From Luteimonas chenhongjianii (lineage in GTDB: Bacteria > Pseudomonadota > Gammaproteobacteria > Xanthomonadales > Xanthomonadaceae): a DNA stretch of 64,000 nucleotides. The translations under genes and the position numbers were made by a program. Below the pieces are notes generated by a model. That model searched no databases. It was not told where the DNA came from and was given only the letters and a program-made list of their open reading frames with translations. The stretch lies in the NCBI RefSeq assembly GCF_002327105.1, contig NZ_CP023406.1:930001-994000 (forward strand), written 5' to 3'. Below, in pieces: positions 47,474 to 56,655 of this stretch (position 1 is its first letter; every line of letters starts with the position of its first letter).

Positions 47474-48892
47474 TCAGCCGATGGCCATGACCCGGGCGCG
47501 GTGGCGCTCGTAGTCCGACAGCCAGGTGCCGAACTGCGCCAGCGGCAGCGCCGGCGCGTAATAGAAGCCCTGCACCTCGTCGCAACCCAGCTTGCGCAGG
47601 AAGTCGGCCTGCGGCGCCGATTCCACGCCTTCGGCGGTGACCTGCATATCGAAGTTGCGCGCGATCATCAGGATCGAGCGCACGATGGCCGCATCGCCGC
47701 GATCGTCGACGACGTCACAGACGAAGCTGCGGTCGATCTTGACCCGGTCCACGGCAAGGTGGCGCAGCATCGACAGCGACGCATAGCCGGTGCCGAAATC
47801 GTCGTAGGCGACGCGGACGCCGCGCTGCCGCAACGCCTGCAGCGTGGCGGCGGCGGCGCCGTCATCGCGCAGTGCGATGGTTTCGGTCAGCTCCAGTTCC
47901 AGACATTCCGGCGGCAGGCCGCTGTCGCGCAGGGCGGCATCGACATGGTGCAGGAAGTCCGCATGCCCGAACTGCGAGGGGAACAGGTTCACGCTTACCG
48001 ACATCGGGCGGCCGTCGATCCTCGGCCATGTCACCGCGTCGCGGCAGGCGCGGTCGAGGATCCACCAGCCCACGAGCGCGGCGATGCCACTCATCGCCAG
48101 CGCATCGATGAAGCCCGCGGGCATCACCAGGCCACGCTCGGGGTGGCGCCAGCGCAGCAGCGCCTCGGCGCCGGCCGGGCGTCCGGTCTCCAGGTGGATC
48201 TGCGGCTGGTAGTGCAGTTCGAATTCCCGCTCGTTGAGCGCTCGGCGCAGCTCGAGGTCGAGCCGGCGGCGATCGATGGCGGCGGTCCGCATGCTCGGCT
48301 CGAAGCGCCGGAGCACCTGGCCGCGGCTGCGTTTGGCGTAATGCATCGCCAGCTGCGCCCGCGCGACCAGTTCCAGGCTGTCGGTCGCCCCGGTGTCGTC
48401 GGGTGTGCCCGGCACGACGGGCGTCGCGCCGCTGTCGTCGTCGGCGGCGTCGAGCAGCACGCCGACGCAGGCATCGAGGTGCACGCGGTGCATGTCGACT
48501 TCGCAGGGCTGGGCGAGGTCGAGCAGGATGGCGTTGAGCAGGGCCTCGGTCCCGCGCGGTTTCTGGCCGCGGACCGACAGCGCGATCGCGAATTCGTCGC
48601 CGTCCAGGCGGGCCAGGAACGCATCGTCGGGCAGGCGAGCGAGCAGGCGCGCGGCGATCACCTGCAGCATGATGTCGGCCATGCCGGGGCCGAGCGTCAC
48701 GCCCAGCGAGTGGAAGTTGTCGATGCCGAGCACGGCGACCGCGGTGGGGATGTGCTGCGCCCGGCGCCTATCCAGCGCGCGCAGCAGGCCGGCGCGATTG
48801 GGCAGGCCGGTCAGCGGATCCTCGTCCGCACGGGGCGTGTCGAACCGTACTTCGACGTCCTCGGGCGCCGTCTGGTCGGCAGACACGTTCAT
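47474..48892 (-). CDS. GGDEF-EAL domain protein (c-di-GMP metabolism)
   Basis: This is a 472-aa cytosolic protein. A GGDEF domain (about residues 25-190) starts DPLTGLPNRAGLLRALDRRR. Its active-site motif is LDGDEF, with Asp in place of the first Gly. An intact EAL domain follows, with GAEALLRWRHPERG, ELTETIAL, DDFGTGYASLSMLR, KIDRSFV and AEGVESAPQADFL. The enzyme is probably a phosphodiesterase, with the cyclase half weak or regulatory. GGAGG precedes the ATG. No sensory domain is visible. Confidence 0.88.
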   Translation of the reverse strand: MNVSADQTAPEDVEVRFDTPRADEDPLTGLPNRAGLLRALDRRRAQHIPTAVAVLGIDNFHSLGVTLGPGMADIMLQVIAARLLARLPDDAFLARLDGDEFAIALSVRGQKPRGTEALLNAILLDLAQPCEVDMHRVHLDACVGVLLDAADDDSGATPVVPGTPDDTGATDSLELVARAQLAMHYAKRSRGQVLRRFEPSMRTAAIDRRRLDLELRRALNEREFELHYQPQIHLETGRPAGAEALLRWRHPERGLVMPAGFIDALAMSGIAALVGWWILDRACRDAVTWPRIDGRPMSVSVNLFPSQFGHADFLHHVDAALRDSGLPPECLELELTETIALRDDGAAAATLQALRQRGVRVAYDDFGTGYASLSMLRHLAVDRVKIDRSFVCDVVDDRGDAAIVRSILMIARNFDMQVTAEGVESAPQADFLRKLGCDEVQGFYYAPALPLAQFGTWLSDYERHRARVMAIG

Positions 48893-49462
48893 GCGGCCTC
48901 CGCATCGAGGGTGCACACCGGAGTCGGGGCGTGACGTCCGGTGACCCGGCGTATCGCCTCATGTGCCCGGCGCCGAAGCTCGAGCTGATCAGGCCCCCGC
49001 GACACGCCGCGGCGGGGGGCAAGGCGCGCGCCCGCCTGCGGCCCCCGACGGGTGGGCAGGCACGCGGACGGGCGAGTGCCCGATCGCGCCTGCAACGCCT
49101 GCAGGCGACACATGGCCACCGGTGGCCAACGGCACCCACCCGACCGGCCTGCGTTGGCCTGCCCGGGCACATCAGCCGTCGGAGCCCTTGGCGGGCTCAT
49201 GGGCAGCGCGGCGCTCTGAAATCGTCCATTCACGTTTGCATTGTCCGCGATCGGCGGGCTTTCGCCATAGGCGCGGCGCTGTCTGACGGGTCCACGCGGG
49301 GATGCACGTTCGAAAACCTGACGGCGTTCACGGAAATGCGGGTCGAGAGGATGCAGGCACTGTTGCAGCCGGCTTCGTGCAAGCGCGGATACGAGCCGGC
49401 CGGCGGCGTGCCAAATGCCGGTCGCCGCATACACGGGCCAAAGTCGCCCGCTGGCCGCGCGC
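48893..49462. other. Long intergenic region before the M1 peptidase gene
   Basis: No convincing gene is found in either strand. A perfect 14-bp palindrome GGCCACCGGTGGCC (49114-49127) is the main structure, and no RNA family is recognised. TAGACT at 49463 is a likely -10 box for the peptidase gene at its right end. Confidence 0.5.
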
Positions 49463-49498
49463 TAGACTGTACGTCCCTGTCCGTTGTCGAACCCCAAT

Positions 49499-51490
49499 AT
49501 GCGATCCAAGCTGGATATCCGCCGGTTCCTGCCGGCGCTGCTGCTCGCCATGCTGGCCGTTGGCTGCCAGCGCGAATCCGGAGACCCCAATCCCGTGAAC
49601 GCCGCGCCCGGTTCCGCACCCGCCGTCGCGGCGGACCGCGACGAGCATTCCTATGCCGAGCCCGACAAGGTCGTCACCGACGATCTCGCCCTGGACATCG
49701 CGCTCGATTTCGACGCGCGCACCATCGCCGGCACCGCGACCTACACCCTGCAGTGGAAGGACCCCTCGGCCACGCAGCTGGTGCTCGATACCCGCGACCT
49801 GACCATCGAGAAGGTGGAAGGCGAAACCGCCAACGGCTGGCAGCCGCTGCAGTACACGCTGGCCGAGGCCGATCCCACGCTCGGCAGCAAGCTGACGATC
49901 GAGACCCCGGAGCGCAACGCCAAGGTCCGCGTGACCTACAAGACCTCGCCCGAGGCCTCGGGCCTGCAATGGCTCACCCCGGAGATGACCGAAGGCAAGC
50001 AGTTGCCCTTCATGTTCAGCCAGTCGCAGCAGATCCACGCGCGTTCGTGGGTGCCGCTGCAGGACACCCCGGCGATCCGCTACACCTACACCGCCCGTGT
50101 CACGACGCGTCCGGACGTGATGGTGCTGATGAGCGCCGACAACGATCCGGCCGCGCAGCGCACCGGTGAGTACACCTTCAAGATGCCGCAGAAGATCCCG
50201 TCGTACCTGATGGCGATCGCCGCCGGCGACCTGGTGTTCAAGCCGATCTCCGATCGCGCCGGCGTGTGGGCCGAGCCGGCGATGGTCGACCGCGCGGTCG
50301 CCGAGTTCGCCGACACCGAAAAGATGATCGAGGTCACCGAGCAGCTTTACGGCCCCTACCGCTGGGGGCGTTACGACCTGCTGATCCTGCCGCCGTCGTT
50401 CCCGTATGGCGGCATGGAAAACCCGCGCCTGTCGTTCATCACACCCACCGTCATCGTCGGCGACAAGTCGCTGGTCTCGCTGATCGCGCACGAGCTCGCG
50501 CACAGCTGGTCGGGCAACCTGGTCACGTTCTCCAGCGCCAAGCACGGCTGGCTCAACGAGGGCTTCACCAGCTACGTGGAGAACCGCATCGTCGAGTCGC
50601 TGTACGGCAAGGAGGTCAGCGACATGGAGTACGTGATCTCGCGCAATGCGCTGCGCGAGAACATCGCCGGCATGCCCGAGGCCACCCAGGCGCTGGCGGT
50701 CAAGCCGGGTACGGAGCTCGACGCCGACGACGCGCTCAGCGCGGTCGCCTACGACAAGGGCGCGTGGTTCCTGCAGTTCCTGGAGCAGCGCTTCGGCCGT
50801 GAGAATTTCGACGCCTTCCTGCGCGGCTACTTCGATCATTTCGCCTTCCAGAGCGTCACCACCGAGCAGTTCCTCGCCTATGCCAAGGAGCACCTGTTCG
50901 ACAAGTTCCCCGGCACCGTGACCGATGCCGAGATCCAGGAGTGGATCTATGCACCGGGCATTCCGGCCTCCGCGCCGCAGGTGATGTCGCGCAATTTCGG
51001 CATCGTCGATTCCGCGCGCCTGGCATGGCTGGGCAGTGGGCAGCTGCCCCCGCGCCAGATCACCGATGCCTGGTCGACGCAGGAATGGCTGCACTTCCTC
51101 GACAGCCTGCCGCCCACCCTGACCATCGAGCAGCTGGCCCAGCTCGACGAAGCCTACGGCTTCACCGGGACCGACAACGGCGAGATCGCGATGCGCTGGT
51201 ATCCGCTGGCGGTGCGCAGTGGCTACACGCAGGCAAACGAGGCACTGGCCGAGTTCACCGCGCGCGTCGGCCGTCGCAAGCTGATCATGCCGATCTACAC
51301 CGCGCTGGTGCAGACCGAGCCCGGCCTGGCGCTCGCCAGGCAGATCTTCGAGACCGCGCGCCCGGGCTACCACCCGATCACCACCGGCTCGGTGGAAGCG
51401 CTGATCGCCGGTGCCAAGCCGGCGCCCGCACCGGTGGCCCCTGCGGCCACTGATGCGGCCGCGGACGAGAAGCCTGCACCCGCGAATTGA
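49499..51490 (+). CDS. M1 family zinc aminopeptidase (leukotriene A4 hydrolase-like), lipoprotein
   Basis: This is a 663-aa exported lipoprotein (LLLAMLAVGC lipobox). The aminopeptidase domain has GGMEN (substrate N-terminus recognition) and the zinc site HELAHSW with His331, Glu332 and His335, and Glu354 in LNEGFTSYVE. The C-terminal domain resembles the LTA4-hydrolase helical domain (QEWIYAPGIPASAP). A Pro/Ala-rich tail ends the protein. It probably cleaves periplasmic peptides. The ATG at 49499 is chosen, and an in-frame TTG at 49484 is possible. There is no strong Shine-Dalgarno sequence. Confidence 0.92.
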   Translation: MRSKLDIRRFLPALLLAMLAVGCQRESGDPNPVNAAPGSAPAVAADRDEHSYAEPDKVVTDDLALDIALDFDARTIAGTATYTLQWKDPSATQLVLDTRDLTIEKVEGETANGWQPLQYTLAEADPTLGSKLTIETPERNAKVRVTYKTSPEASGLQWLTPEMTEGKQLPFMFSQSQQIHARSWVPLQDTPAIRYTYTARVTTRPDVMVLMSADNDPAAQRTGEYTFKMPQKIPSYLMAIAAGDLVFKPISDRAGVWAEPAMVDRAVAEFADTEKMIEVTEQLYGPYRWGRYDLLILPPSFPYGGMENPRLSFITPTVIVGDKSLVSLIAHELAHSWSGNLVTFSSAKHGWLNEGFTSYVENRIVESLYGKEVSDMEYVISRNALRENIAGMPEATQALAVKPGTELDADDALSAVAYDKGAWFLQFLEQRFGRENFDAFLRGYFDHFAFQSVTTEQFLAYAKEHLFDKFPGTVTDAEIQEWIYAPGIPASAPQVMSRNFGIVDSARLAWLGSGQLPPRQITDAWSTQEWLHFLDSLPPTLTIEQLAQLDEAYGFTGTDNGEIAMRWYPLAVRSGYTQANEALAEFTARVGRRKLIMPIYTALVQTEPGLALARQIFETARPGYHPITTGSVEALIAGAKPAPAPVAPAATDAAADEKPAPAN

Positions 51491-51708
51491 GTCGCAGGCG
51501 ATCGGATCCGTGCGCGGCCGCCCTCGTGGCGGCCGCGTGCGTTTCGAGGCCGGCAAGCGCGCTGCCGCGCGAGGGTCGTTCGATCCGCGCCCGGTGACGC
51601 GCTAGGCTGCACAGCGCCGCGCGCGAACCCGCCAGCGCGAACAGTGGACGCAACATCCTGATGGTCGCCGCGCGGCCGCGGCGCATCGCTGCAACGAGGA
51701 CGTTCTAC

Positions 51709-52440
51709 ATGACAACCCGACACCTGCTGGCCACCGGCCTGACCGCAGCACTGCTCGCTCTGACCGCCTGCCAGGATCCGGAGGCCCGCGCCGCTGCCCA
51801 GGCCCAGGCGCAGGCCGCGACGAACGAGGCGCAGGCCGCAGCGAACGAACGCGATTTCGAGTCCGCAGTCGCCATCGAGAACTGGGCGCTGGCCAAGGCC
51901 CAGGCCGACGTGCTGCTGGCGCGCTATCCCGACACCGAGGCCGCGGCCCGGGTGCGCGCGAAGTTCGACGAGGTCAAGGCCAAGGGCGACGCGGTGCGCG
52001 AACAGGCGCGCACGCAGGCGCTGTGGTCCTACAACACGGCCAATGTCGAGGGTGGCCTGCAGCTCTCGGCGGCGATCTACGCCCGCGACGAGGTCGATGT
52101 CGACGGCAGCGGCGCCAAGCAGGTGCGGCTGATCTTCCGCGACCATCCATCCTGGGGTCGCAGCAGCTACCTCGTGCTGCAGGCCGGCGATTTCGACTGC
52201 TATCCCAGCTGCCGCGTTTCGGTGCGTGTCGACGACGGCGAGCCGCGCCGGATGGCCGCGAACCGGCCCCGGACCGACGAAGCCATCGCGATGTTCATCG
52301 ACGACGAGCGCGCGCTGTGGCGCCTGCTCGACGGCGCCAGCACCGTTGCCATCGAGTTCCCGGTCAAGGCCGGCGGCACCCGGACCGCGGTCTTCGAGGT
52401 TGCGGGTCTGGACCGGACCAGACTGCCCGGGTGGAATTGA
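51709..52440 (+). CDS. Hypothetical exported lipoprotein (243 aa)
   Basis: The lipobox is LALTAC. An Ala/Gln-rich helical segment (EARAAAQAQAQAATNEAQAA, about residues 24-60) resembles a coiled coil. The C-terminal half is a beta domain with LIFRDHPSWGRSSYLVLQ and YPSCRVSVRVDDGEPR. The GAGG and ATG spacing is good (9 nt). I recognise no family. The C-terminal pattern recurs in other xanthomonad hypotheticals. Confidence 0.7.
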   Translation: MTTRHLLATGLTAALLALTACQDPEARAAAQAQAQAATNEAQAAANERDFESAVAIENWALAKAQADVLLARYPDTEAAARVRAKFDEVKAKGDAVREQARTQALWSYNTANVEGGLQLSAAIYARDEVDVDGSGAKQVRLIFRDHPSWGRSSYLVLQAGDFDCYPSCRVSVRVDDGEPRRMAANRPRTDEAIAMFIDDERALWRLLDGASTVAIEFPVKAGGTRTAVFEVAGLDRTRLPGWN

Positions 52441-52652
52441 GCGGGAAGGCCCGCCCCGCCTCCCCGGCCGAGCCGGGCCACCGCAGGAATCCGCGGCTCT
52501 GACCGATCCCGGTCCCGCGAGCCGCGCGCTGCGCAGTCCCGAAACGCGACCGGCGCCGCTGCGTATCCCCGGCTGGCGACGGCTGCCGCGTCACGCGCAG
52601 CTGGCGCGGGCGCACGTTGTGCGCGGGCACGTTGCGCGAAGAGTGCGACGCC

Positions 52653-53072
52653 TCAGCGGCAATTGGCCTCGGCAATGGCCATGCGCTGGTTGGCGGCGTT
52701 GCGCTCGCGCACGGCGGCCCGTTGCTGCGCGTCCCGACTGGCGCGCAGGCCGCTGCGGTCCGCGGGGTCGGCCGCATCGCCGCCTCGCGCGGCGCGCTGT
52801 GTTTCGATCGCGGCCGCGCGGCGTTGCGCGCTGCGGATGCGCGCATCGCTGGTCGGCGTGATGGTGCGCGCCGCCTGCTGCAGGCAGCGCTCGCGAGCGG
52901 GATCCCGCGTCGCCGGGGTCTCGATCTGCGCCGGCAAGCGCGACGGCGCATCCACCGGGCGCAAGCTGCCGCTTGCACGTGCGGGTGGATCAGCGGGATT
53001 GCGCAGCTGCTGGGCAAGCGCCGGAAACGAGGCCGCTAGCAGCAGGGTCATCAGCAAGGTGACGCTTCGCAT
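52653..53072 (-). CDS. Small exported protein of unknown function (139 aa)
   Basis: A signal peptide (MRSVTLLMTLLLAASFPALAQ) is followed by a polar Arg/Ala-rich region with one CLQQAART and a terminal NCR, so a single disulfide is possible. The frame stays open far upstream only because it crosses the MATE gene in another frame. No family is recognised. It lies 65 nt downstream of the MATE gene in the same direction. Confidence 0.55.
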   Translation of the reverse strand: MRSVTLLMTLLLAASFPALAQQLRNPADPPARASGSLRPVDAPSRLPAQIETPATRDPARERCLQQAARTITPTSDARIRSAQRRAAAIETQRAARGGDAADPADRSGLRASRDAQQRAAVRERNAANQRMAIAEANCR

Positions 53073-53137
53073 GAGGAATCCGGAAGTCCGCGCATGGCGC
53101 GCATCTGCCTGACAGATGCCGCTCCGGTGGCGTTGGA

Positions 53138-54685
53138 TCAAGCCGCGCCGCCCCGTGGATTCAGGGGCGGTCGGGGTGCGGGCCCTGACCGGTCGCCGGC
53201 CGCATCCGTGGGTTCCAGCTCGGCGACGGGCGCCGGCGGCTGTCCGGGCACTTCCGCGGGAATCGCCACCGGCTCGCGTTCCTCGCCATCGAGCATGTGC
53301 GCATGCCGCCAGCCGCCCCAGCGGTAGTAGGCGATCGCCAGCAGCATCGCGACGAAGGCACTGACCGGAAAGCTCCACCAGATCGCGTCGATGCCAAGGC
53401 TGGGCTGCAGCAGGGTGGCGACCGGCACGCGCACGCCCCACAGGGTGCCCGCCAGGATCAGCAATGGCGCCAGCACGGCGCCGGTCGAGCGCACCACGCC
53501 AAACAGCACGAAGGTCACGCCGAAGAACAGGAACGACCAGATCGCGATGCGGTTGAGGTGGCGCGCGGTGTCGAGCGCCACGCTGGCATCGCCGAGGAAC
53601 AGCGACAGCGCTGCGCGGTCGAGCAGCAGGAGCAGGGTGATGAGCCCGCCGGTCAACAGCAGGTTGAACGCCACCGCGGTGCCGGCGATGCGCGACACCC
53701 GGTCCCACCGCCCGGCGCCGACATTCTGGGCGGCCATTGTCGAACATGCCGCGCCGATCGCCATCGCCGGCATCTGCACATAGGTCCACAACTGCAGCGC
53801 CGCGCCGTAGCCTGCGGTCGTGTCGACGCCGTGCACATTGACCATCGAGATCATCGCGATCATCGCCGCCGACAGCATCACCATCTGCAGGCCCATCGGC
53901 ACGCCCTTGACCAGCAGTGCACGCACGATGGCCCAGTCGGGCCGATAGAGATTCCGCTCGTTGCGGTGGATCCACAGCCGGTGCCGGCGGTGACGCAGCC
54001 AGCCGAGCAGGGCGGCGAGTCCCAGCGCGTTGGCGATCAGGCTGGCCATGGCCGCGCCGGCCATGCCCATCGCCGGCCACGGGCCGATACCCAGCATCAG
54101 CAGCGGCACCATCACGATGTCCAGCGCCACCACCAGCAGCAGGAACAGGAACGGCGTGCGTGCGTCGCCGGCGCCACGCAGGATCGCCGACAGGAACGCG
54201 AATGCGTACAGGAACGGCACCGCCAGGAAGATCAGCTTCAGATAGGCTTCGGCGTGCGGCAACGCCCCTGCGGGCGTGCCCATCCACACCAGCACATGCC
54301 GCGACAGCGGCAGGCCGATCAGCGCGACCAGTACCGATGCGCTCAGGAAGAACGTCGCACTGGTGCCGATGACCCGCTTGGCGCCGGCCAGGTCGCTGCG
54401 GCCGATCGCCTGCGCCACCAGGATCGACGCCGCCATGCCCACCCCGAATACCGCGCCCAGCAGGAAGAACAGGATGTTGTTGGCGTTCGCGATCGCCGCC
54501 AGCGCGTCCTCGCCGAGAAAGCGGCCGATCCAGACCGCGTTGACCGAACCGTTGAGCGACTGCATGACGTTGCCGCCGAGGATCGGCAGCGCGAACGCGA
54601 ACAGCGTGGGCGCGATCGCACCGTGGGTGAGATCGCGCGGGCGTGCGGGTGGAGCGGCGGGGGAGGCAGATCTGGATTCCGGCAT
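53138..54685 (-). CDS. MATE family efflux transporter
   Basis: This is a 515-aa inner-membrane antiporter with 12 helices, in two homologous halves each starting with a MATE signature: FALPILGGNVMQSLNGSVNA near residue 35 and LVKGVPMGLQMVMLSAAMIA near residue 255. It exports cationic compounds or drugs using Na+ or H+. A C-terminal cytosolic tail is Pro-rich. The ATG at 54685 precedes the standard N-terminus; the frame stays open upstream without a better start. Confidence 0.93.
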   Translation of the reverse strand: MPESRSASPAAPPARPRDLTHGAIAPTLFAFALPILGGNVMQSLNGSVNAVWIGRFLGEDALAAIANANNILFFLLGAVFGVGMAASILVAQAIGRSDLAGAKRVIGTSATFFLSASVLVALIGLPLSRHVLVWMGTPAGALPHAEAYLKLIFLAVPFLYAFAFLSAILRGAGDARTPFLFLLLVVALDIVMVPLLMLGIGPWPAMGMAGAAMASLIANALGLAALLGWLRHRRHRLWIHRNERNLYRPDWAIVRALLVKGVPMGLQMVMLSAAMIAMISMVNVHGVDTTAGYGAALQLWTYVQMPAMAIGAACSTMAAQNVGAGRWDRVSRIAGTAVAFNLLLTGGLITLLLLLDRAALSLFLGDASVALDTARHLNRIAIWSFLFFGVTFVLFGVVRSTGAVLAPLLILAGTLWGVRVPVATLLQPSLGIDAIWWSFPVSAFVAMLLAIAYYRWGGWRHAHMLDGEEREPVAIPAEVPGQPPAPVAELEPTDAAGDRSGPAPRPPLNPRGGAA

Positions 54686-55022
54686 GTGCGCATTCAACCG
54701 GGAAGCGGATCGCGGCACGGTGAGGGCGGCTGCGCTCGCGGTGCGCCGTCGGCAAGTCGCGACGGGGCGGCGGACATGCAACGCGCCCGGAACCTCGGGC
54801 CGGGCGGACGCCGCCCGCATGCGTGGACATGTCACCTGGGCGTCGCAATGCGCTGCCGCCACGGGTAATCGCCACTGCGGACCCCGGCAGGGTGGTCATG
54901 CTCGTCGCGCGCGTCAGATCACGCGACGCAGGGGGGCAGATCGGGGCCGGCATACGACAAGGCGATATCGGTCCGCAGTAGCGCGCCTGGCAGCCTGTCT
55001 TTGTTGGCTGACAGGGCGATTC
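54686..55022. other. Intergenic region at the left edge of the cassette array
   Basis: No gene is seen. A sequence GTTGGCT (55003-55009), 14 nt beyond the DUF1801 stop, resembles an attC core, and CCTGTC/GACAGG forms a small hairpin around it. No complete attC structure can be drawn, so an eroded terminal site is only a possibility. Confidence 0.35.
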
Positions 55023-55433
55023 TCAGCCCGCGGCCCGGGCCGGGACATGGTGTACCCATTGCCGAACAATGTGCTGGACCGGAGCAACCTGCTTCGCAAC
55101 AGCGCCGGGAGACCGAAAGCTGATGCAGGCGCGATCCGGGCCGAGCCATTGCAACAGGCGTTGCGGATCTTCAATCGAGTCGTGCGCGATGGAACTCTTC
55201 TTGGCGCCCAGGTGCAGGATGAGCTGGAGGGGAACCTTGCCGTTCAAGCGCATGGTGGCGAAGTGCTCGCCGGTGTAGAAGCTGGGGGCATTCCACTTGA
55301 TCTCTTCCCCGATGTCGTCGGCGGACGCAAGGATCGCGCAGCGCAAAGCTTCGACGTCCCCCCGCAGTCGCGGGGAAAGGCCGGCAATGTAGTCGGCCAC
55401 GGAACCTGCGGAAGGAGACTTGCGACTGCCCAT
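55023..55433 (-). CDS. DUF1801 domain protein (terminal cassette)
   Basis: This 136-aa cytosolic protein has the DUF1801 (YdhG/YjhX-like) pattern: ADYIAGLSPRLRGDVEALR, EEIKWNAPSFYTGEHFATMRL and LHLGAKKSSI. Its ATG begins 24 nt after the core of the last recognisable attC, like the other cassette genes, but no intact attC follows it. DUF1801 proteins are recurrent integron cargo in several genera. Function is unknown. Confidence 0.8.
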   Translation of the reverse strand: MGSRKSPSAGSVADYIAGLSPRLRGDVEALRCAILASADDIGEEIKWNAPSFYTGEHFATMRLNGKVPLQLILHLGAKKSSIAHDSIEDPQRLLQWLGPDRACISFRSPGAVAKQVAPVQHIVRQWVHHVPARAAG

Positions 55434-55456
55434 GGCCGCTCCTGCGTGGGTCAGCG

Positions 55457-55505
55457 CTGGAACCAGGTCACGCCGCGAAGCGGCGGCTTGAATGAATTGT
55501 TGGCA
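55457..55505 (-). repeat. attC site 1 (degenerate)
   Basis: The inner hairpin CGCCGC-GAA-GCGGCG and the arm GGCTTGAATGAATTGTTGGCA are clear, while the opposite arm (CTGGAAC) is eroded. It follows the DUF1579 gene. Confidence 0.6.
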
Positions 55506-55510
55506 CTCAG

Positions 55511-56017
55511 CTACGGACGGTGAGCCGTGTAGCGTGCGAAGTGCTTCCCTTCGCCATCGGGCTGAGCAGCCTCGAGGACGAACAGCCACGTATCCGTGTC
55601 CGGGCTATAGGTGAACGTATCGAGGAACGCGCCGCTCTCGTAAGGAATGGTGAACTGCACCGTGTTTGCGGACACTGATCCGGTGCCGTGCGGTACCGAG
55701 TGTTTTGCCCCGAAACTGTCCATCCAATGAGCGATGACAGTCCCGCTCTCGGTGTCGTAACCGATCAGAACCCGAGCCTCGTACTGCGAGGGCACCTGCA
55801 CATCATTCATGTGGATTTCTGTGAAGGCGCCATGGAGCGTAGGCCCCGCGACCATCCGGTAAGTCACCGGCTCGCCCATGACATCTCCAGACATGACCCA
55901 CTCACCGTCCAGCGCTTTCAGCGGCGCCGGTCGGTCTGGAATCTTCGGATGGTCTTGGGCGCTCAGCGCCCCTGCGGCGAGAAGCATTGCCGCGCCCACA
56001 ATTGCTGCAAACCGCAT
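55511..56017 (-). CDS. DUF1579 family exported protein (cassette gene)
   Basis: This 168-aa protein has a signal peptide (AAIVGAAMLLAAGALSAQ) and a DUF1579-type beta-barrel domain: LKALDGEWVMSGDVMGEPV, EIHMNDVQVPSQYEARVLIG, and VIAHWMDSFGAKHSV. The ATG lies 14 nt inside the attC core and the stop lies 6 nt before the next core, as expected for a cassette. It is a common family of unknown role. Confidence 0.82.
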   Translation of the reverse strand: MRFAAIVGAAMLLAAGALSAQDHPKIPDRPAPLKALDGEWVMSGDVMGEPVTYRMVAGPTLHGAFTEIHMNDVQVPSQYEARVLIGYDTESGTVIAHWMDSFGAKHSVPHGTGSVSANTVQFTIPYESGAFLDTFTYSPDTDTWLFVLEAAQPDGEGKHFARYTAHRP

Positions 56018-56033
56018 CGAACTTTCCCCGGAC

Positions 56034-56093
56034 TGCTGACGTTTGTATTAGGCCCCGCCGCGAAGCGGGTGCGGCTTGAATGAACTGTCAGCC
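56034..56093 (-). repeat. attC site 2 (variant core)
   Basis: The 60-nt site has core boxes changed to TGCTGAC and GTCAGCC, still complementary to each other (GCTGAC/GTCAGC). The inner hairpin around CGCGAAGCGGG and the GCTTGAATGAA arm are kept. The TGA of the NTF2-like gene lies in the core. Confidence 0.75.
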
Positions 56094-56522
56094 GTCGCCG
56101 CGACGCGGGATTGCCTGCTGTGACTGATGATCGATGGGTGCCGATGTGTGCTCATGGAAGATCTTCCACGCATCTCCAGTCCTGCGCAGGGCCATGGTGG
56201 CCCGATTGCTGAGAGATCTGAGCGCTATGCCGTCAGGCGCCACCGCAGTGTAGGTGAGAATGGCATGGCCAATAGCCAGGTCTTCGGACACAGTTGAATC
56301 GGCACTGTCGCAAGTAACGACAACACGCTCATCCCCGAGCGATGAGAACCAGCCCGCAGCCATGTCACGCCATGCCGCCAGGCCGCGAATTGACCATGTG
56401 CCCCACATGTCGAAGACATGGATGTCCTGGTCATAGAGTGCGGCGAATGCGTCAACATCCTTGGCGAGAACGGCCTCCACATATGCGGCAAGCGCGCGGG
56501 AGAATGGATTGTCTTCACCCAT
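56088..56522 (-). CDS. NTF2-like/SnoaL-fold protein (cassette gene)
   Basis: This 144-aa protein shows the SnoaL/ketosteroid-isomerase-like layout: RALAAYVEAVLAKDVDAFAA, LYDQDIHVFDMWGTWSIRGL, then TYTAVAPDGIALRSLSNRAT and a terminal KIFHEHTSAP. It could be an enzyme of small-molecule modification or a simple binding fold. No catalytic Asp-His pair can be assigned safely. It starts 22 nt after the attC core, and its stop lies in the next one. Confidence 0.75.
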   Translation of the reverse strand: MGEDNPFSRALAAYVEAVLAKDVDAFAALYDQDIHVFDMWGTWSIRGLAAWRDMAAGWFSSLGDERVVVTCDSADSTVSEDLAIGHAILTYTAVAPDGIALRSLSNRATMALRRTGDAWKIFHEHTSAPIDHQSQQAIPRRGDG

Positions 56523-56543
56523 CTGCGAGAACCTCTCTGTGGG

Positions 56544-56655
56544 GGCTAACACCAGAGTTAAGCCGAGGCGCGTAGTGGAGCCGACCACATGGCAAGCATT
56601 ACCTGCCATGTGGTCGGTGCAACGAAGCGACTTCGGCTTGAACGCATTGTTAGGC
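56544..56655 (-). repeat. attC site 3, long form with extra hairpin
   Basis: The 112-nt site has core GTTAGGC at the right and GGCTAAC at the left. Its terminal structure carries a perfect 14-bp stem CCGACCACATGGCA/TGCCATGTGGTCGG (56581-56594 with 56604-56617), about twice the length of the other sites. Confidence 0.85.

Noticed and set aside
47296..47490. Plus-strand 64-codon ORF between the HDOD and GGDEF-EAL genes
   Set aside because: Ala/Arg-rich translation without ribosome site or family; it lies in the leader of the HDOD gene.
49114..49127. Perfect palindrome GGCCACCGGTGGCC as an operator
   Set aside because: Isolated, far from any start codon, and short GC palindromes are expected by chance at this composition.
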